From an uncultured Pelagibacteraceae bacterium (GTDB lineage Bacteria; Pseudomonadota; Alphaproteobacteria; Pelagibacterales; Pelagibacteraceae), in NCBI GenBank assembly GCA_902596515.1, contig CACJUF010000005.1, positions 1 through 64,000 of the forward strand: a DNA stretch of 64,000 nt. The letters run 5' to 3'. Both the position numbers and the translations under genes were made by a program. The notes under the pieces were generated by a model, which worked only from the letters and a program-made list of their open reading frames with translations, was not told where the DNA came from and made no database searches. Positions 1 through 10,594 of this stretch are shown here, in pieces. Numbering within the stretch: position 1 is the stretch's first letter; every line of letters starts with the position of its first letter.

Positions 1-1847
1 ATAAAGCGGCAAAAGAAATGCAAAACAGAGTAAGTAAAATTTTGGGATCATCTGCTGTTGGTTTGTCTTGGCTGGGAACATTTCACTCAATATGTGCAAA
101 ATTGCTTAGGAAACATGCACCAGCTGTAAACCTAAATTCAAATTTTACAATTATTGATGCAGATGATCAAATCAGATTGATTAAGAATATTTGTAAAGCA
201 GAAAATATTGATGTCAAACAGCTTGCACCAAGATACATTATTGCAATTATTGATAAGTGGAAAAATAAAGGCTTATATCCAAGTGAAGTGAAAATTAATT
301 CTAAAGATATTTATGAAAAAACGATTTTACCTGTTTATAAAATTTACCAACAGAAGTTAATTGAGTTGAATGCTTGTGATTTTGGAGATCTAATCTTACA
401 TTCAGTTAAAATTTTAGAAAAAAATAAAGATATTAGGGATATCTATTCTAAAAATTTTAAATACATTCTTGTTGATGAATATCAAGATACAAATTTTATA
501 CAAAGTCGATGGCTTAATTTATTAGCAGAAAAAAATAAGAATATATGTTGTGTAGGGGATGACGATCAATCAATTTATAGTTGGAGAGGAGCTGAAATTA
601 AAAATTTTCTAGATTTTGACAAGATTTACGAAAATACAAAAATAATAAGACTGGAGAAAAATTATAGATCCTCAAAAAATATTTTATCTGTTGCATCATC
701 ATTAATTTCCAACAACGAAAATAGAGTCGGTAAGACACTAATATCTACGATGGATGATGGAGATTTAATTAAATTAAATTGTTTTAAAAATGGAAAAGAT
801 GAGGCAATAGGGATTTCAGATGAAATAGAGAATATAAAAAAAAAATATTCACTTAATAATATTGCAATTTTGGTAAGAGCTATCTTTCAAACAAGAGAAT
901 TTGAAGAAAGATTTTTAAAAATCGGTATGCCTTATCGAATTTTAGGGGGAATTAAATTTTATGAGAGAGCTGAAATCAAAGATTGTGTAGCTTATTTAAG
1001 ATTAATTAAACAGGAAAATGATGATTTAGCTTTTGAAAGAATAGTAAATAATCCAAAAAGGTCAATCGGTGAAAGCACAATTAAAACCATACACGAATTC
1101 TCTAAAAAAAATAAGATTAGTTTAGAGAGTTCATCAAGAAAAATGATCGGGGAAAATTTAATAAAACCGAAGGCAAAAATAGGTTTAAATTTATTTTTAG
1201 ATTTAATTTCCAAGTGGAGAAATGATTTTAAAATTAAAAAATTTAATCATGTAAAATTATTACAAATTCTTTTGGATGAATCTGGATATTCTGGAATGTT
1301 AAAAAATAAAAAAGATCTTGAAAATGAAAATCGTTTAGAAAATATTAAAGAATTACTTAGTGCTATGAAAGAATTTGATAACTTAGAAAGTTTTTTAGAT
1401 CACGTATCTCTCGCAACTTCTATTGATCAAGATTGGGAAGGTGAAAAAATAAATATGATGACAATGCATGCTGCCAAAGGATTAGAGTTTGATGTGGTAT
1501 TTTTACCCGGATGGGAAGAAGGACTATTTCCACACCAAAAATCAATAGAGGAAAAAGGGCACAATGGTTTAGAAGAAGAGAGAAGATTAGCTTATGTAGG
1601 AATCACAAGAGCTAAAAGAAATGCAATTATCTCGTTTTCGATGAATAGGTTTTATCAAGGTGATTGGATAGATAGTATGGCATCAAGATTTATTGATGAA
1701 CTTCCAGAGAATAATTTAGAGAAAAATTCATATTTTGACGAAAGCAAAGATACATTTGAGGAATTTGAATTTAATCAAGATTTTGAATTAGAAGACGATT
1801 CTAAAAGAAGCCCTGGTTGGATTCGATATCAAAAAAGAATTAAATGA
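1..1847 (+). CDS. uvrD: UvrD/PcrA/Rep-like superfamily I DNA helicase (5' end outside window)
   Basis: Frame is open to the window start (KAAKEMQNRV precedes the listed Met); motifs DEYQDTN, GDDDQSIYSWRGA, MTMHAAKGLEF, EEERRLAYVGITRAK. Confidence 0.93.
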   Translation, partial: KAAKEMQNRVSKILGSSAVGLSWLGTFHSICAKLLRKHAPAVNLNSNFTIIDADDQIRLIKNICKAENIDVKQLAPRYIIAIIDKWKNKGLYPSEVKINSKDIYEKTILPVYKIYQQKLIELNACDFGDLILHSVKILEKNKDIRDIYSKNFKYILVDEYQDTNFIQSRWLNLLAEKNKNICCVGDDDQSIYSWRGAEIKNFLDFDKIYENTKIIRLEKNYRSSKNILSVASSLISNNENRVGKTLISTMDDGDLIKLNCFKNGKDEAIGISDEIENIKKKYSLNNIAILVRAIFQTREFEERFLKIGMPYRILGGIKFYERAEIKDCVAYLRLIKQENDDLAFERIVNNPKRSIGESTIKTIHEFSKKNKISLESSSRKMIGENLIKPKAKIGLNLFLDLISKWRNDFKIKKFNHVKLLQILLDESGYSGMLKNKKDLENENRLENIKELLSAMKEFDNLESFLDHVSLATSIDQDWEGEKINMMTMHAAKGLEFDVVFLPGWEEGLFPHQKSIEEKGHNGLEEERRLAYVGITRAKRNAIISFSMNRFYQGDWIDSMASRFIDELPENNLEKNSYFDESKDTFEEFEFNQDFELEDDSKRSPGWIRYQKRIK

Positions 1848-3541
1848 TAAAAAAGAGAATAAGCAAACTCAGAAGTAAATTTTTAAAATATGGAATTGAT
1901 GGGTATGTCATACCGAAAAATGATGAATTTTTTTCTGAATACTCCAATAAAGATAGGCTCAAGTTTATTTCAAATTTCACAGGTTCTGCGGGTTATGCAA
2001 TAATTTTGAAAGATAGAAACTACCTTTTTGTTGACGGAAGATATACGATCCAAAGTAAAATTGAGAGTGGTAAGCATTTTAAAATTTTAGATTATTTAAA
2101 AATTATTAACACAAGTGTTTTTAAAAATTTGAATTTAGGAATTGATCCCACATTGTTTACCTCAAAACAAATTAAGAATTTTTTTTTAAAAAATAATAAA
2201 ATTACCATCATAAAAGAAAATCTTGTTGATAAAATTTCCAAAATACAGAATATTAAAAAATCCTCTTTTTATTCTATTGATAAAACTATTGCTGGTGAGA
2301 GCCATCACAAAAAAATCTCTAAAGTTTCTTCTTTTTTGAAAAGAAATAAATACGATTATCTATTTATTACTGCACCAGAGAACATTGCATGGTTGTTGAA
2401 TATTAGGGGATACGATAGTCCAACAAGCCCAATACCAAATAGTAATCTTTTACTTACAAAAGAAAAACAAGTTTTTCTAATTGTTGAAAAAAATAAGACA
2501 AAAAAACTTTTGAGTGAAAAAAAACTTAAAAAAAACCAGATTATTGATCCGAAGTATATCTTGGATTTTTTTGTCAAATTAAAAAAAGGAAGTATTTTAT
2601 TAGATGAGAAAACATGTTCTCTATATCTAGAGCAATTAATAGAGAAGAAATTCAAAGTGATTAAGAAAGAAGACCCAATTTATATTCTTAAGTCCATAAA
2701 AAATAATATTGAAATCAAAAATATGATCAATGCTCATATAATAGATGGAGTAGCGTTAACAAAATTTATCTACTGGATAAAAAATTTAAAAAAATTAAAT
2801 ATAACTGAGGTTGATGCTCAAAATAAGTTAGAGAAAATTAGAAGAATGAGTCCGAAATATTTATTTCCAAGTTTTGACACTATAGCTGGTAGTGGAAAAA
2901 ATGGAGCAATAGTTCATTATAGAGCTACAAATAATAATACAAAACTCTTAAAAAGAAATGAATTATTCCTATGTGACTCTGGGGGTCAATATAAATTTGG
3001 TACAACAGATGTAACAAGAACTATCTGTTTTGGAAATCAAAATAAGAATATAAAAAATATTTTTACAAATGTTTTAAAAGGACATATTGCTGTTGCTCAA
3101 ACTGACCTTAATAGAAAAAAAACCGGAAAAATAATTGACAAAGATGCAAGAAAATTTCTTAAAAAAGACCGCCTAAATTATAGTCATGGAACAGGACATG
3201 GAGTTGGTTTTTTTCTTAATGTTCATGAAGGACCTCAAGCTATCTCAAAATCTAATTCAGTAAAAATTCAAAAAGGTATGATACTTAGTAATGAACCAGG
3301 TTATTATAAAAAAGATAAATTTGGAATTCGTATTGAAAACTTAGTTTATGTAAAAAAAATTGGAAGAAAATTAGGTTTTGAAAATTTAACTTTAGCCCCA
3401 ATAGAAAAAGAGTTAATCAATTTTAATCTCTTAACCAAGCAAGAAAAGAACTATCTTTTTAATTATCATTTAAAAGTTTACTCTAAAATATCTCCATTTT
3501 TAAATAGAAATGAAAAAAAATGGTTAGCAAGTTTTATTTAA
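1844..3541 (+). CDS. pepP: Xaa-Pro aminopeptidase (M24B)
   Basis: M24 motifs GTTDVTRT, HGTGHGVGFFLNVHEGPQ, NEPGYYKKDKFGIRIENL. Confidence 0.93.
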   Translation: MIKKRISKLRSKFLKYGIDGYVIPKNDEFFSEYSNKDRLKFISNFTGSAGYAIILKDRNYLFVDGRYTIQSKIESGKHFKILDYLKIINTSVFKNLNLGIDPTLFTSKQIKNFFLKNNKITIIKENLVDKISKIQNIKKSSFYSIDKTIAGESHHKKISKVSSFLKRNKYDYLFITAPENIAWLLNIRGYDSPTSPIPNSNLLLTKEKQVFLIVEKNKTKKLLSEKKLKKNQIIDPKYILDFFVKLKKGSILLDEKTCSLYLEQLIEKKFKVIKKEDPIYILKSIKNNIEIKNMINAHIIDGVALTKFIYWIKNLKKLNITEVDAQNKLEKIRRMSPKYLFPSFDTIAGSGKNGAIVHYRATNNNTKLLKRNELFLCDSGGQYKFGTTDVTRTICFGNQNKNIKNIFTNVLKGHIAVAQTDLNRKKTGKIIDKDARKFLKKDRLNYSHGTGHGVGFFLNVHEGPQAISKSNSVKIQKGMILSNEPGYYKKDKFGIRIENLVYVKKIGRKLGFENLTLAPIEKELINFNLLTKQEKNYLFNYHLKVYSKISPFLNRNEKKWLASFI

Positions 3542-5555
3542 GCATTTTTAACCAAGAAGACTGGTCTAAAATTTTTACACCCAAATTTTTTGCTTGATTA
3601 ACTTTTCTATTAGTTGGTTTTTCACCAACGATAAGATAATTGAGTTTTTTTGTAACATTGCTAACTATTGATCCTGAATTTTGCTCTATTAGAGATTTTG
3701 CCTCAGAACGGCTCATATTTAATAGTTTACCTGTAAACATAAATGTTTGATTGTTTAACCGGCCACCAACTTTGGGTGTTTCTGCATCTTTTACTTCAAG
3801 TAATTCATCCAAATTTTTCAACACCTTTAAATTTGTATCGTTGTAAAAAAAATTTTTAATTGAATTAATCTGAGTTTCACCTATTCCATCAATATCCATT
3901 AAATCATCAAAATTACTTTTTTTTGAGAGTGCTAGAAAATTTTTTAATGATTTTAAGTTCTTAGATATGATTTTAGCATTTTCTAAACCAATGTGCCTAA
4001 TACCTAAAGAGTAGACAAATTTTTCAAAAGAAATTTTTTTTCTTAAATTTATCGAATATTTTAAATTAGCAACTGATTGTTTGCCCCATCCATCCAAACT
4101 TTCAATTTTCTTAAAATCAAGTTTAAATATATCTTGTGGAAGTCTTATTAAATTCAAATTCCAAAAATTCTCAACTATCTTTTTACCAAAACCCTCGATG
4201 TTAAAAGCTTCTTTTGAAACAAAATGTTTAATTTTTTCTATAGACATTTTTTCACACTCATATCCCTCACTAGAGCATCTTCTTACTGCATCTTCTTTTT
4301 TTGTTGTAAAGTTAAAATCTTTAATTGTTTTTGATCCACAAGATGGACATTTAAGAGGAAAATTAAATTTTTTTGAATCTTTATTCCTCATTTTTAGATC
4401 TACAGAAATTACATGTGGTATTACATCGCCAGCTCTTTCAATTAAAACGGTATCATTTACCCTTATATCTTTTCTATTTATTTCTTCTTCATTATGTAAA
4501 GTTGCATTAGAAACAACTACTCCTCCAATATTTACAGGATTGATTTTTGCTACCGGTGTTAATGCACCAGTTCTTCCAATTTGAATCTCAATATCATTTA
4601 TCTTTGAAATTCCACTATTGGCTGAAAATTTATGAGCAATAGCCCATCTTGGTGCATTAGCAACATTCCCTAATCTTTTTTGTAATTGAAAATTATTAAC
4701 TTTGTAGACGATCCCATCAATATCAAAATCAATATCACCTCTTTTTTTTTCGATTTCGTGATAATTACTCATTAAATTCTGTATTTTTTCTAAAGTTTTA
4801 TTCAAAGGATTGGTTTTGAAACCCCATTCCTTTAAATTTTTTAAAAATTCATTTTGTGATGAAGCTTTCAAACCTTTTTCGTATCCAAATGTATAAGCAA
4901 TGAATTTTAAAGGAATTTTTTTTGTTTCTTTAGGGTCTTTTTGTCTTAAAGATCCAGAGGCTGCATTTCTTGGATTTGCAAACTTATTTTTTAATTTTTC
5001 AAAATCACTATTTTGTATGAATACTTCACCTCTTATATCGATTTCTTTTGGAAAGTTTTTTGACTCTATAAAATATGGAATATCTTTAATGGTTTTCAAG
5101 TTCTCAGTTATATCCTCTCCTTCTTTTCCGTCACCTCTGGATAAACCAGTAATAAATTTTCCATTTTTGTAAATTAAAGAAGCTGATATTCCATCAATTT
5201 TAGGCTCAGCGCTGTAAATTATATTAAAATTCTTATCTTCATTTAGAAAATTTAAAATTTTTTTTTCGAAATTTATCAAATCATTTTCATCAAAAGCATT
5301 ACCCAAAGAAAGCATTGGAACTGAATGTTTAACTTTTTTAAAAACTTTAGATGGTTTAAAGCCTACCGAATTAGATGGAGAATTAATATTATTTAAATGT
5401 TTATATTTTTTTTCTAATTTAAGAATTTCTAACTTAAGTTTATCAAATTCTTTATCACTTACTAAAGGATTATTTAGATCATAATAATGCTTATTATACT
5501 TTTGAAATAATTTTATCTTTTTTAAGTAATCTTGACTAATTTTAACATCAGGCAT
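3534..5555 (-). CDS. ligA: NAD-dependent DNA ligase
   Basis: EPKIDGISASLIYKNGKF (KxDG), Zn-finger CPSCGS, HhH and C-terminal BRCT-like region. Confidence 0.96.
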   Translation of the reverse strand: MPDVKISQDYLKKIKLFQKYNKHYYDLNNPLVSDKEFDKLKLEILKLEKKYKHLNNINSPSNSVGFKPSKVFKKVKHSVPMLSLGNAFDENDLINFEKKILNFLNEDKNFNIIYSAEPKIDGISASLIYKNGKFITGLSRGDGKEGEDITENLKTIKDIPYFIESKNFPKEIDIRGEVFIQNSDFEKLKNKFANPRNAASGSLRQKDPKETKKIPLKFIAYTFGYEKGLKASSQNEFLKNLKEWGFKTNPLNKTLEKIQNLMSNYHEIEKKRGDIDFDIDGIVYKVNNFQLQKRLGNVANAPRWAIAHKFSANSGISKINDIEIQIGRTGALTPVAKINPVNIGGVVVSNATLHNEEEINRKDIRVNDTVLIERAGDVIPHVISVDLKMRNKDSKKFNFPLKCPSCGSKTIKDFNFTTKKEDAVRRCSSEGYECEKMSIEKIKHFVSKEAFNIEGFGKKIVENFWNLNLIRLPQDIFKLDFKKIESLDGWGKQSVANLKYSINLRKKISFEKFVYSLGIRHIGLENAKIISKNLKSLKNFLALSKKSNFDDLMDIDGIGETQINSIKNFFYNDTNLKVLKNLDELLEVKDAETPKVGGRLNNQTFMFTGKLLNMSRSEAKSLIEQNSGSIVSNVTKKLNYLIVGEKPTNRKVNQAKNLGVKILDQSSWLKMLK

Positions 5556-5559
5556 TTTT

Positions 5560-6393
5560 TTAAAAAAGACTCTTAATTTTACTTAAAATTTTACTTTTTT
5601 CTTTTTTCTTTTCAGGAACTGAAATTTCATATTTCCTATTAAAAATTTTATAAGTTTCTTTATACCATTCTCCTGAATTGTAATTATAACCTAATAATGA
5701 AGCATATTTTAGAGACTCTTTCTCCATGCCTAATTTGTAATAAATTTCTACTAATCTATGTATCGACTCTTCTGCGTGAATTGTAGTTTCGTATTCTTTT
5801 AAAACATTCTTGAATCTATTAAGAGCAGGTATCCATTTTTTTTTTTTTATATAATGTCTACCAATATAGACCTCTTTTGCAGCGAGTATATCGTTAATTA
5901 AATCGATCTTAAATTTTGCATCATAAGCATAATCAGTATTGGGAAAATTTTCAATTACAAAATTAAATTCTTTTTTAGATAGAAGAAGTGGAGCTAGATC
6001 TTTTTTTTCACCTTCAATTGTCTCATAATAACAAATCGCTAAAAGATAATGTGCATAAGCCTTATTTTTATCATTAGGATAAGTTTTGAAATATCTTTTT
6101 ATATTTTCAATAGCCAAACTGTAATAACTTTGCATATAATAAGAATAAGAAGCCATTAAAACCGATTTAGGTGCCCATTCTGATTGTGGGAACAAAATTT
6201 CAGCCTCTAAAAATTTTTTACTTGAAGCAAAGTAATCACCTATTTCAAATAAATTCATACCCTTTTCATAAGCTGAGATCATCTCTATTTTTTGATCAGT
6301 CTCTTTTATTACCTTAATGTTTTCAGTTTTTTTACTGCATGAATGAAAAAATATAAGAGAAAAAATAATTAAAACGATTTTAAATTTATACAT
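5560..6393 (-). CDS. bamD: Outer membrane assembly lipoprotein BamD (ComL)
   Basis: N-terminal lipobox-like FFHSCS, TPR-like repeats, position next to lpxC/ligA. Confidence 0.85.
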   Translation of the reverse strand: MYKFKIVLIIFSLIFFHSCSKKTENIKVIKETDQKIEMISAYEKGMNLFEIGDYFASSKKFLEAEILFPQSEWAPKSVLMASYSYYMQSYYSLAIENIKRYFKTYPNDKNKAYAHYLLAICYYETIEGEKKDLAPLLLSKKEFNFVIENFPNTDYAYDAKFKIDLINDILAAKEVYIGRHYIKKKKWIPALNRFKNVLKEYETTIHAEESIHRLVEIYYKLGMEKESLKYASLLGYNYNSGEWYKETYKIFNRKYEISVPEKKKEKSKILSKIKSLF

Positions 6394-6438
6394 TTCCTAA
6401 ACTATATAGATTTTAGTTAAAATTATAAGAAATTTTAT

Positions 6439-7359
6439 TTAAGCTATTGATCTTAGCAAACTTCTATTTATTAATGTATGGGGTAGTGTTCTTTCCTGAA
6501 TTTCAATGATAGAAAAATTATTTTTATTGCTAAATACTTCTCTTAACAAGCTATTAGTTAAATAGTGTCCACCTTGAGAACATTTTATACTAGCTATCAT
6601 TCTGTATCCAGACGTGTAAAGATCACCAATACAATCTAGTATCTTATGATTAACGAATTCTTTTGAATTTCTTAAACCCTCTGAATTTAACACTTCCTCA
6701 CCTTTAACAACAACAGCGTTTTCTAAACTTCCACCTTTTGCAAGACCATTTTTTTTGATTTTCTCTATGTCTTCGTAAAGACAGAAAGTTCTTGATTCAA
6801 AAATCTCTGTCAGATCATCCTCATAAACATTTTTTTTGTTTCTTTGATTGCCTATTATCTGATTTTGATACTTTAACTTAAAATCGATATCCAAACTTAA
6901 TTTTGAAGGCTCAATTGAAATATATTTATCACCATTTTTAAATTCAATTTTTTTATTAATCTTAATTATTTTAATAGGTTTATTGCTCAGCTCTAAACCT
7001 GCTGTTAATATTTCCTCAATAAAAACTTTCGCTGAACCATCTAAAATTGGTACTTCCTCATTATTAATTTCAATCAATGCATTATCAATTCCAATTCCAA
7101 ATAAAGCCCCCATTAAATGCTCAATAGTTGAAACTTTCACGCCATTACTATTACTTATAGTGGTATTCAAAGCCGTGTTACTCACATTCATAAAATTTGG
7201 GTAAATTAAGTTGTTATCTTTTAAATCAATTCTTTTAAATACAATGCCAGTATCTGGGCTTGATGGTTTGACGCAAATCTTAGTTGGTTTTCCAGAGTGA
7301 AGACCGATTCCACTAAAAGATACAGACTTTTTAATAGTTTTTTGGTTTAGTAAAGACAC
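6439..7359 (-). CDS. lpxC: UDP-3-O-acyl-N-acetylglucosamine deacetylase
   Basis: KKSVSFSGIGLHSGK, VSTIEHLMGAL, NHKILDCIGDLY motifs. Confidence 0.96.
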   Translation of the reverse strand: MSLLNQKTIKKSVSFSGIGLHSGKPTKICVKPSSPDTGIVFKRIDLKDNNLIYPNFMNVSNTALNTTISNSNGVKVSTIEHLMGALFGIGIDNALIEINNEEVPILDGSAKVFIEEILTAGLELSNKPIKIIKINKKIEFKNGDKYISIEPSKLSLDIDFKLKYQNQIIGNQRNKKNVYEDDLTEIFESRTFCLYEDIEKIKKNGLAKGGSLENAVVVKGEEVLNSEGLRNSKEFVNHKILDCIGDLYTSGYRMIASIKCSQGGHYLTNSLLREVFSNKNNFSIIEIQERTLPHTLINRSLLRSIA

Positions 7360-7422
7360 CTAGAACTTTTAATCTGCAAATGTATAAATTTGAAAACAAC
7401 TAATATTACAAGAAAATACAAA

Positions 7423-8125
7423 TTAATTGAAAAAATCAAAAAATCTCTCAAAAAATCCTAATTTTTTTGAGTATTTATTTGTAATATGTACCTCATTTTC
7501 ATTAAAACCATCTAAGATTTTTTGCGCCATTACATACAGATTATCATTGTTATCATCTAAAAAACTATTCAAGTAATCTAAGCTCAATGTCTTATCCAAA
7601 GATATCTGATATTTTTTAAGAACATCCTCAATCGTTTTTGAGATCCTTTTAGGTATGCATATAAAACTGACTTCAATAGAAAGATTATTACAATTTTTTT
7701 TTTCTGGTAAAATTTCAAAGTAAGTTCCATCAATATAAAACTTATCAATTTTCATATGAAGAATATCAAGATCTTCTAGAGTTTTGTTACAGCAACTTTT
7801 TGCCTCTAATATTAATTTATCTATGGAATTAGAATTAATAATAATATTATTAAATTTATTTTTGATAGATAATCGAATTGGAAAAATATTCCGATGATCA
7901 ATAATCAAAAAAATATTTTTGACAAATTCTTTAAGTTTTTTTTTCTATCTTAAAAATATTTTCATTAAGGAAATTATCTAAAAGAGCTAACTCAATTTGA
8001 TTATTTTGATTATTTGTTAATGTTTCTCCTTTATAAACAAACTCATTAGCAGAATTAATTGCAACAATTGAAAATTTATTAACCCCTAAAAAAAGAAAAA
8101 TCTTATTTTCTAAATTATTTACCAT
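7423..8125 (-). pseudogene. ftsA: Short FtsA-like gene in two frames (ORFs 7931-8125 and 7423-7908)
   Basis: Located between ftsQ and lpxC (usual ftsA locus). The frames join if the A9 run (T9 on + strand near 7936-7944) loses one base, giving ~233 aa. FtsA-like region FYIDGTYFEILPE and C-terminal GFFERFFDFFN resembling a membrane-targeting helix. Confidence 0.55.
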
Positions 8126-8789
8126 CTAATATTATTTGACCTTTTTGACGGAAATCAATTACTATTTCATTCTTGAATTTATCTTCATCAGATAAACGAA
8201 CAAACAAGTTTAGATCTTTTTTTACATCATTTCTCGATAATTTTATCAAATATCCCTCTGATGTTTCAATATCCCATCTTTTTGATTTAAAATAATATAG
8301 CTTTATTATTTTTTTAAAATCAAAGTTTGATTTATCAACTTCATTCTTAAAATTTAGAAATTCTTCAACATTTAAATCACCAAACACAAATGGCAGACTA
8401 GAACTTGAAAAATCATTCAGAATTAATTTTCCATTTGATCCAATAAAATAATTGGAACCATTTTTTTTTGTTTGTGCAAGTATTTTTGTTTTCTTTATAA
8501 ATATTTTTAAAGTTGAAGGATAATTTTTAAAAATTTCAAAATGCTCAATAATATCAATAGAATCAATATTTTTTTTTAAATATTGTTTATCTATATGAAA
8601 AATATTTTTAAAATTTGCATCATTAATAATACTTTCAATTTTTTTTCTTTCATTTAGATTGAGACCAATAATCTCTATTTTATTGATTTTTGGAAAATTA
8701 AAATTCATCAATGAAATATTGTTTATCGATACAAGGAAACAAAATAGTAATAAGTAAATTATAATTTTTTTACTTATTAATAGATGCAT
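8115..8789 (-). CDS. ftsQ: Cell division protein FtsQ
   Basis: Single N-terminal TM, POTRA-like region (INKIEIIGLNLNERKKIESII), position between ddl and the ftsA-like gene. Confidence 0.85.
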   Translation of the reverse strand: MHLLISKKIIIYLLLFCFLVSINNISLMNFNFPKINKIEIIGLNLNERKKIESIINDANFKNIFHIDKQYLKKNIDSIDIIEHFEIFKNYPSTLKIFIKKTKILAQTKKNGSNYFIGSNGKLILNDFSSSSLPFVFGDLNVEEFLNFKNEVDKSNFDFKKIIKLYYFKSKRWDIETSEGYLIKLSRNDVKKDLNLFVRLSDEDKFKNEIVIDFRQKGQIILDGK

Positions 8790-9684
8790 CTTTTAAAATT
8801 AACTTAATTAGATTTATGAAATTAATTCCAATATACGCTGATATCTCTGGAACTAAAGATAGTTTTGTCATACCAGGCTGTGTATTAATTTCTAAAAGAT
8901 AAAATTTACCCTTAAAATATTTAAAATCTGATCTTGTAACTCCTCTACACCCCATCAAATTATGTGCTTTTAAAGTTATATTCATAAGAGCTTTGTATTT
9001 TTTTTTTGGTAAATCTACTGGAATAATATGTTCTGTCTTAGCATTAGAGTTATACTTTGCTTGATAATCATAAAATTTTCTCTTAGGTTTTAGTTCGATC
9101 GCTCCAAGTTTTTTCTTACCAATTATGGCTGATTGAATTTCTCGTCCAGGAATAAATTGTTCAATCATTACTTTTTTGTAATCTTTTAAGAATTTTAAGT
9201 TTTTTAACAAATTATTTTTAGTGCAGATGTACACATTCACACTAGAGCCTTCATTAATTGGTTTTATTACAACTGGAAAATTGAATTTTTTTTTTACAAA
9301 ACTTATGAGTTCTTTATTCGTTTTATTAAAATTATAAATAAAATATTTAGGTGTCAAAATTTTATTTTTTAAAAATATTTTTTTCGAAATTTCTTTATCC
9401 ATTGCCTTGGCAGAGGCAATAACACCCGAATGAGTATAAGGTATTCCTATTGTTTCTAAGATTGTTTGTATGTATCCATCTTCACCAAACTGACCATGTA
9501 GAGCATTAAAGATGCAATTAGGTTTAAAGTCTTTTATTGCAGATAGTAAATCTTTATCTGGTTCACATGATCTTACCAGATAATTATTTTTTTTTAGTTC
9601 TTTAGCAACCTGCTTTCCAGTCTCTAAGCTAATAATTCTTTCCTTAGAAATACCGCCGGAAATTATCAAAATTTTTTTTTTCAA
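8770..9684 (-). CDS. ddl: D-alanine--D-alanine ligase
   Basis: ISGGISKERIISLETG, ALHGQFGEDGYIQ, LLEINTQPGMT motifs. Confidence 0.95.
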   Translation of the reverse strand: MKKKILIISGGISKERIISLETGKQVAKELKKNNYLVRSCEPDKDLLSAIKDFKPNCIFNALHGQFGEDGYIQTILETIGIPYTHSGVIASAKAMDKEISKKIFLKNKILTPKYFIYNFNKTNKELISFVKKKFNFPVVIKPINEGSSVNVYICTKNNLLKNLKFLKDYKKVMIEQFIPGREIQSAIIGKKKLGAIELKPKRKFYDYQAKYNSNAKTEHIIPVDLPKKKYKALMNITLKAHNLMGCRGVTRSDFKYFKGKFYLLEINTQPGMTKLSLVPEISAYIGINFINLIKLILKDASINK

Positions 9685-9685
9685 A

Positions 9686-10594
9686 TTATTCCAATATCTT
9701 AATTTCTTTATCTAATTTTATACCAGTTTTTTCTAAAACTTTTTTGGAAACAAAATCAATTAAATTTTTCATATCATTAAATGTTGCATTGCCATTATTT
9801 ACAAAAAAATTTGAGTGTTTTTCTGATATATGTGCATCACCAAATTTAGTATCAGTAGAAACTGACTCTCTTATCAACTCCCAAACTTTTTTATTCGTTT
9901 GATTTATTGGATTTTTAAAAGTGCTTCCACCAGTTTTAATTTTCATTGGCTGATTTTTCTCTTTCAAAGATTTCATTTTTTTTACTTCACTGTTTACTTT
10001 GCTATAATCACTTTTTACCCCCTTAAAAGAAGCACTTAAAAAAATTAGGTCCTCAGGCAAATCGTTGTTTCTATAATCAAAATTAATTTCATTTGACGGA
10101 ATAGTTAATAAATTCCCTTTTTTATTAATTGCTTGAATTGAGAGGAGAATATCTTTGAATTCTTTACCAAAACATCCAGCATTCATCTTAATTCCTCCTC
10201 CGATTGACCCAGGAATACAGGATAAAAATTCAAACCCACTCAAATGATTCTCAGTGGCAAACTCAGATAAACTTTTATCTAAAACGGCACTACCAGAAAT
10301 AATTACATCTTCCTTCAATAAAGATATTCGATTAAAATTTTTACTGAGCTTTATTACAACTCCATCGAAAATATTATCTGAAATTAAAGTATTAGATCCC
10401 GCACCGATAACAAATATTTTTTCTTTATTATCGAGCAATTTTAAAAATTTTATTAATTCCTTTAAATTTTCAGCCTTATAAAAAACTTTTGACTTTCCTC
10501 CAATATTAAACCAATTTTTTTTCTTTAAATCTTGACCATAAATTATATTTTTATCAAAATCTTTTAGTAAGTTCTTTAGCTGAGGTATTTGCAT
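9686..10594 (-). CDS. murB: UDP-N-acetylenolpyruvoylglucosamine reductase
   Basis: VIGAGSNTLISD, IPGSIGGGIKMNAGC, GGSTFKNP. Confidence 0.95.
   Translation of the reverse strand: MQIPQLKNLLKDFDKNIIYGQDLKKKNWFNIGGKSKVFYKAENLKELIKFLKLLDNKEKIFVIGAGSNTLISDNIFDGVVIKLSKNFNRISLLKEDVIISGSAVLDKSLSEFATENHLSGFEFLSCIPGSIGGGIKMNAGCFGKEFKDILLSIQAINKKGNLLTIPSNEINFDYRNNDLPEDLIFLSASFKGVKSDYSKVNSEVKKMKSLKEKNQPMKIKTGGSTFKNPINQTNKKVWELIRESVSTDTKFGDAHISEKHSNFFVNNGNATFNDMKNLIDFVSKKVLEKTGIKLDKEIKILE

Noticed and set aside
4081-4584. ORF-track 167-aa + strand ORF inside ligA (and similar antisense ORFs at 2356-2655, 4900-5172, 11567-11812, 17372-17695, 36599-36910, 54164-54433 and others)
   Set aside because: Antisense to strongly supported genes, no recognisable domains, hydrophobic/Phe-Ser-rich composition typical of antisense frames in AT-rich genes.
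10254-10481. Small + strand ORF in murB
   Set aside because: Antisense frame without support.
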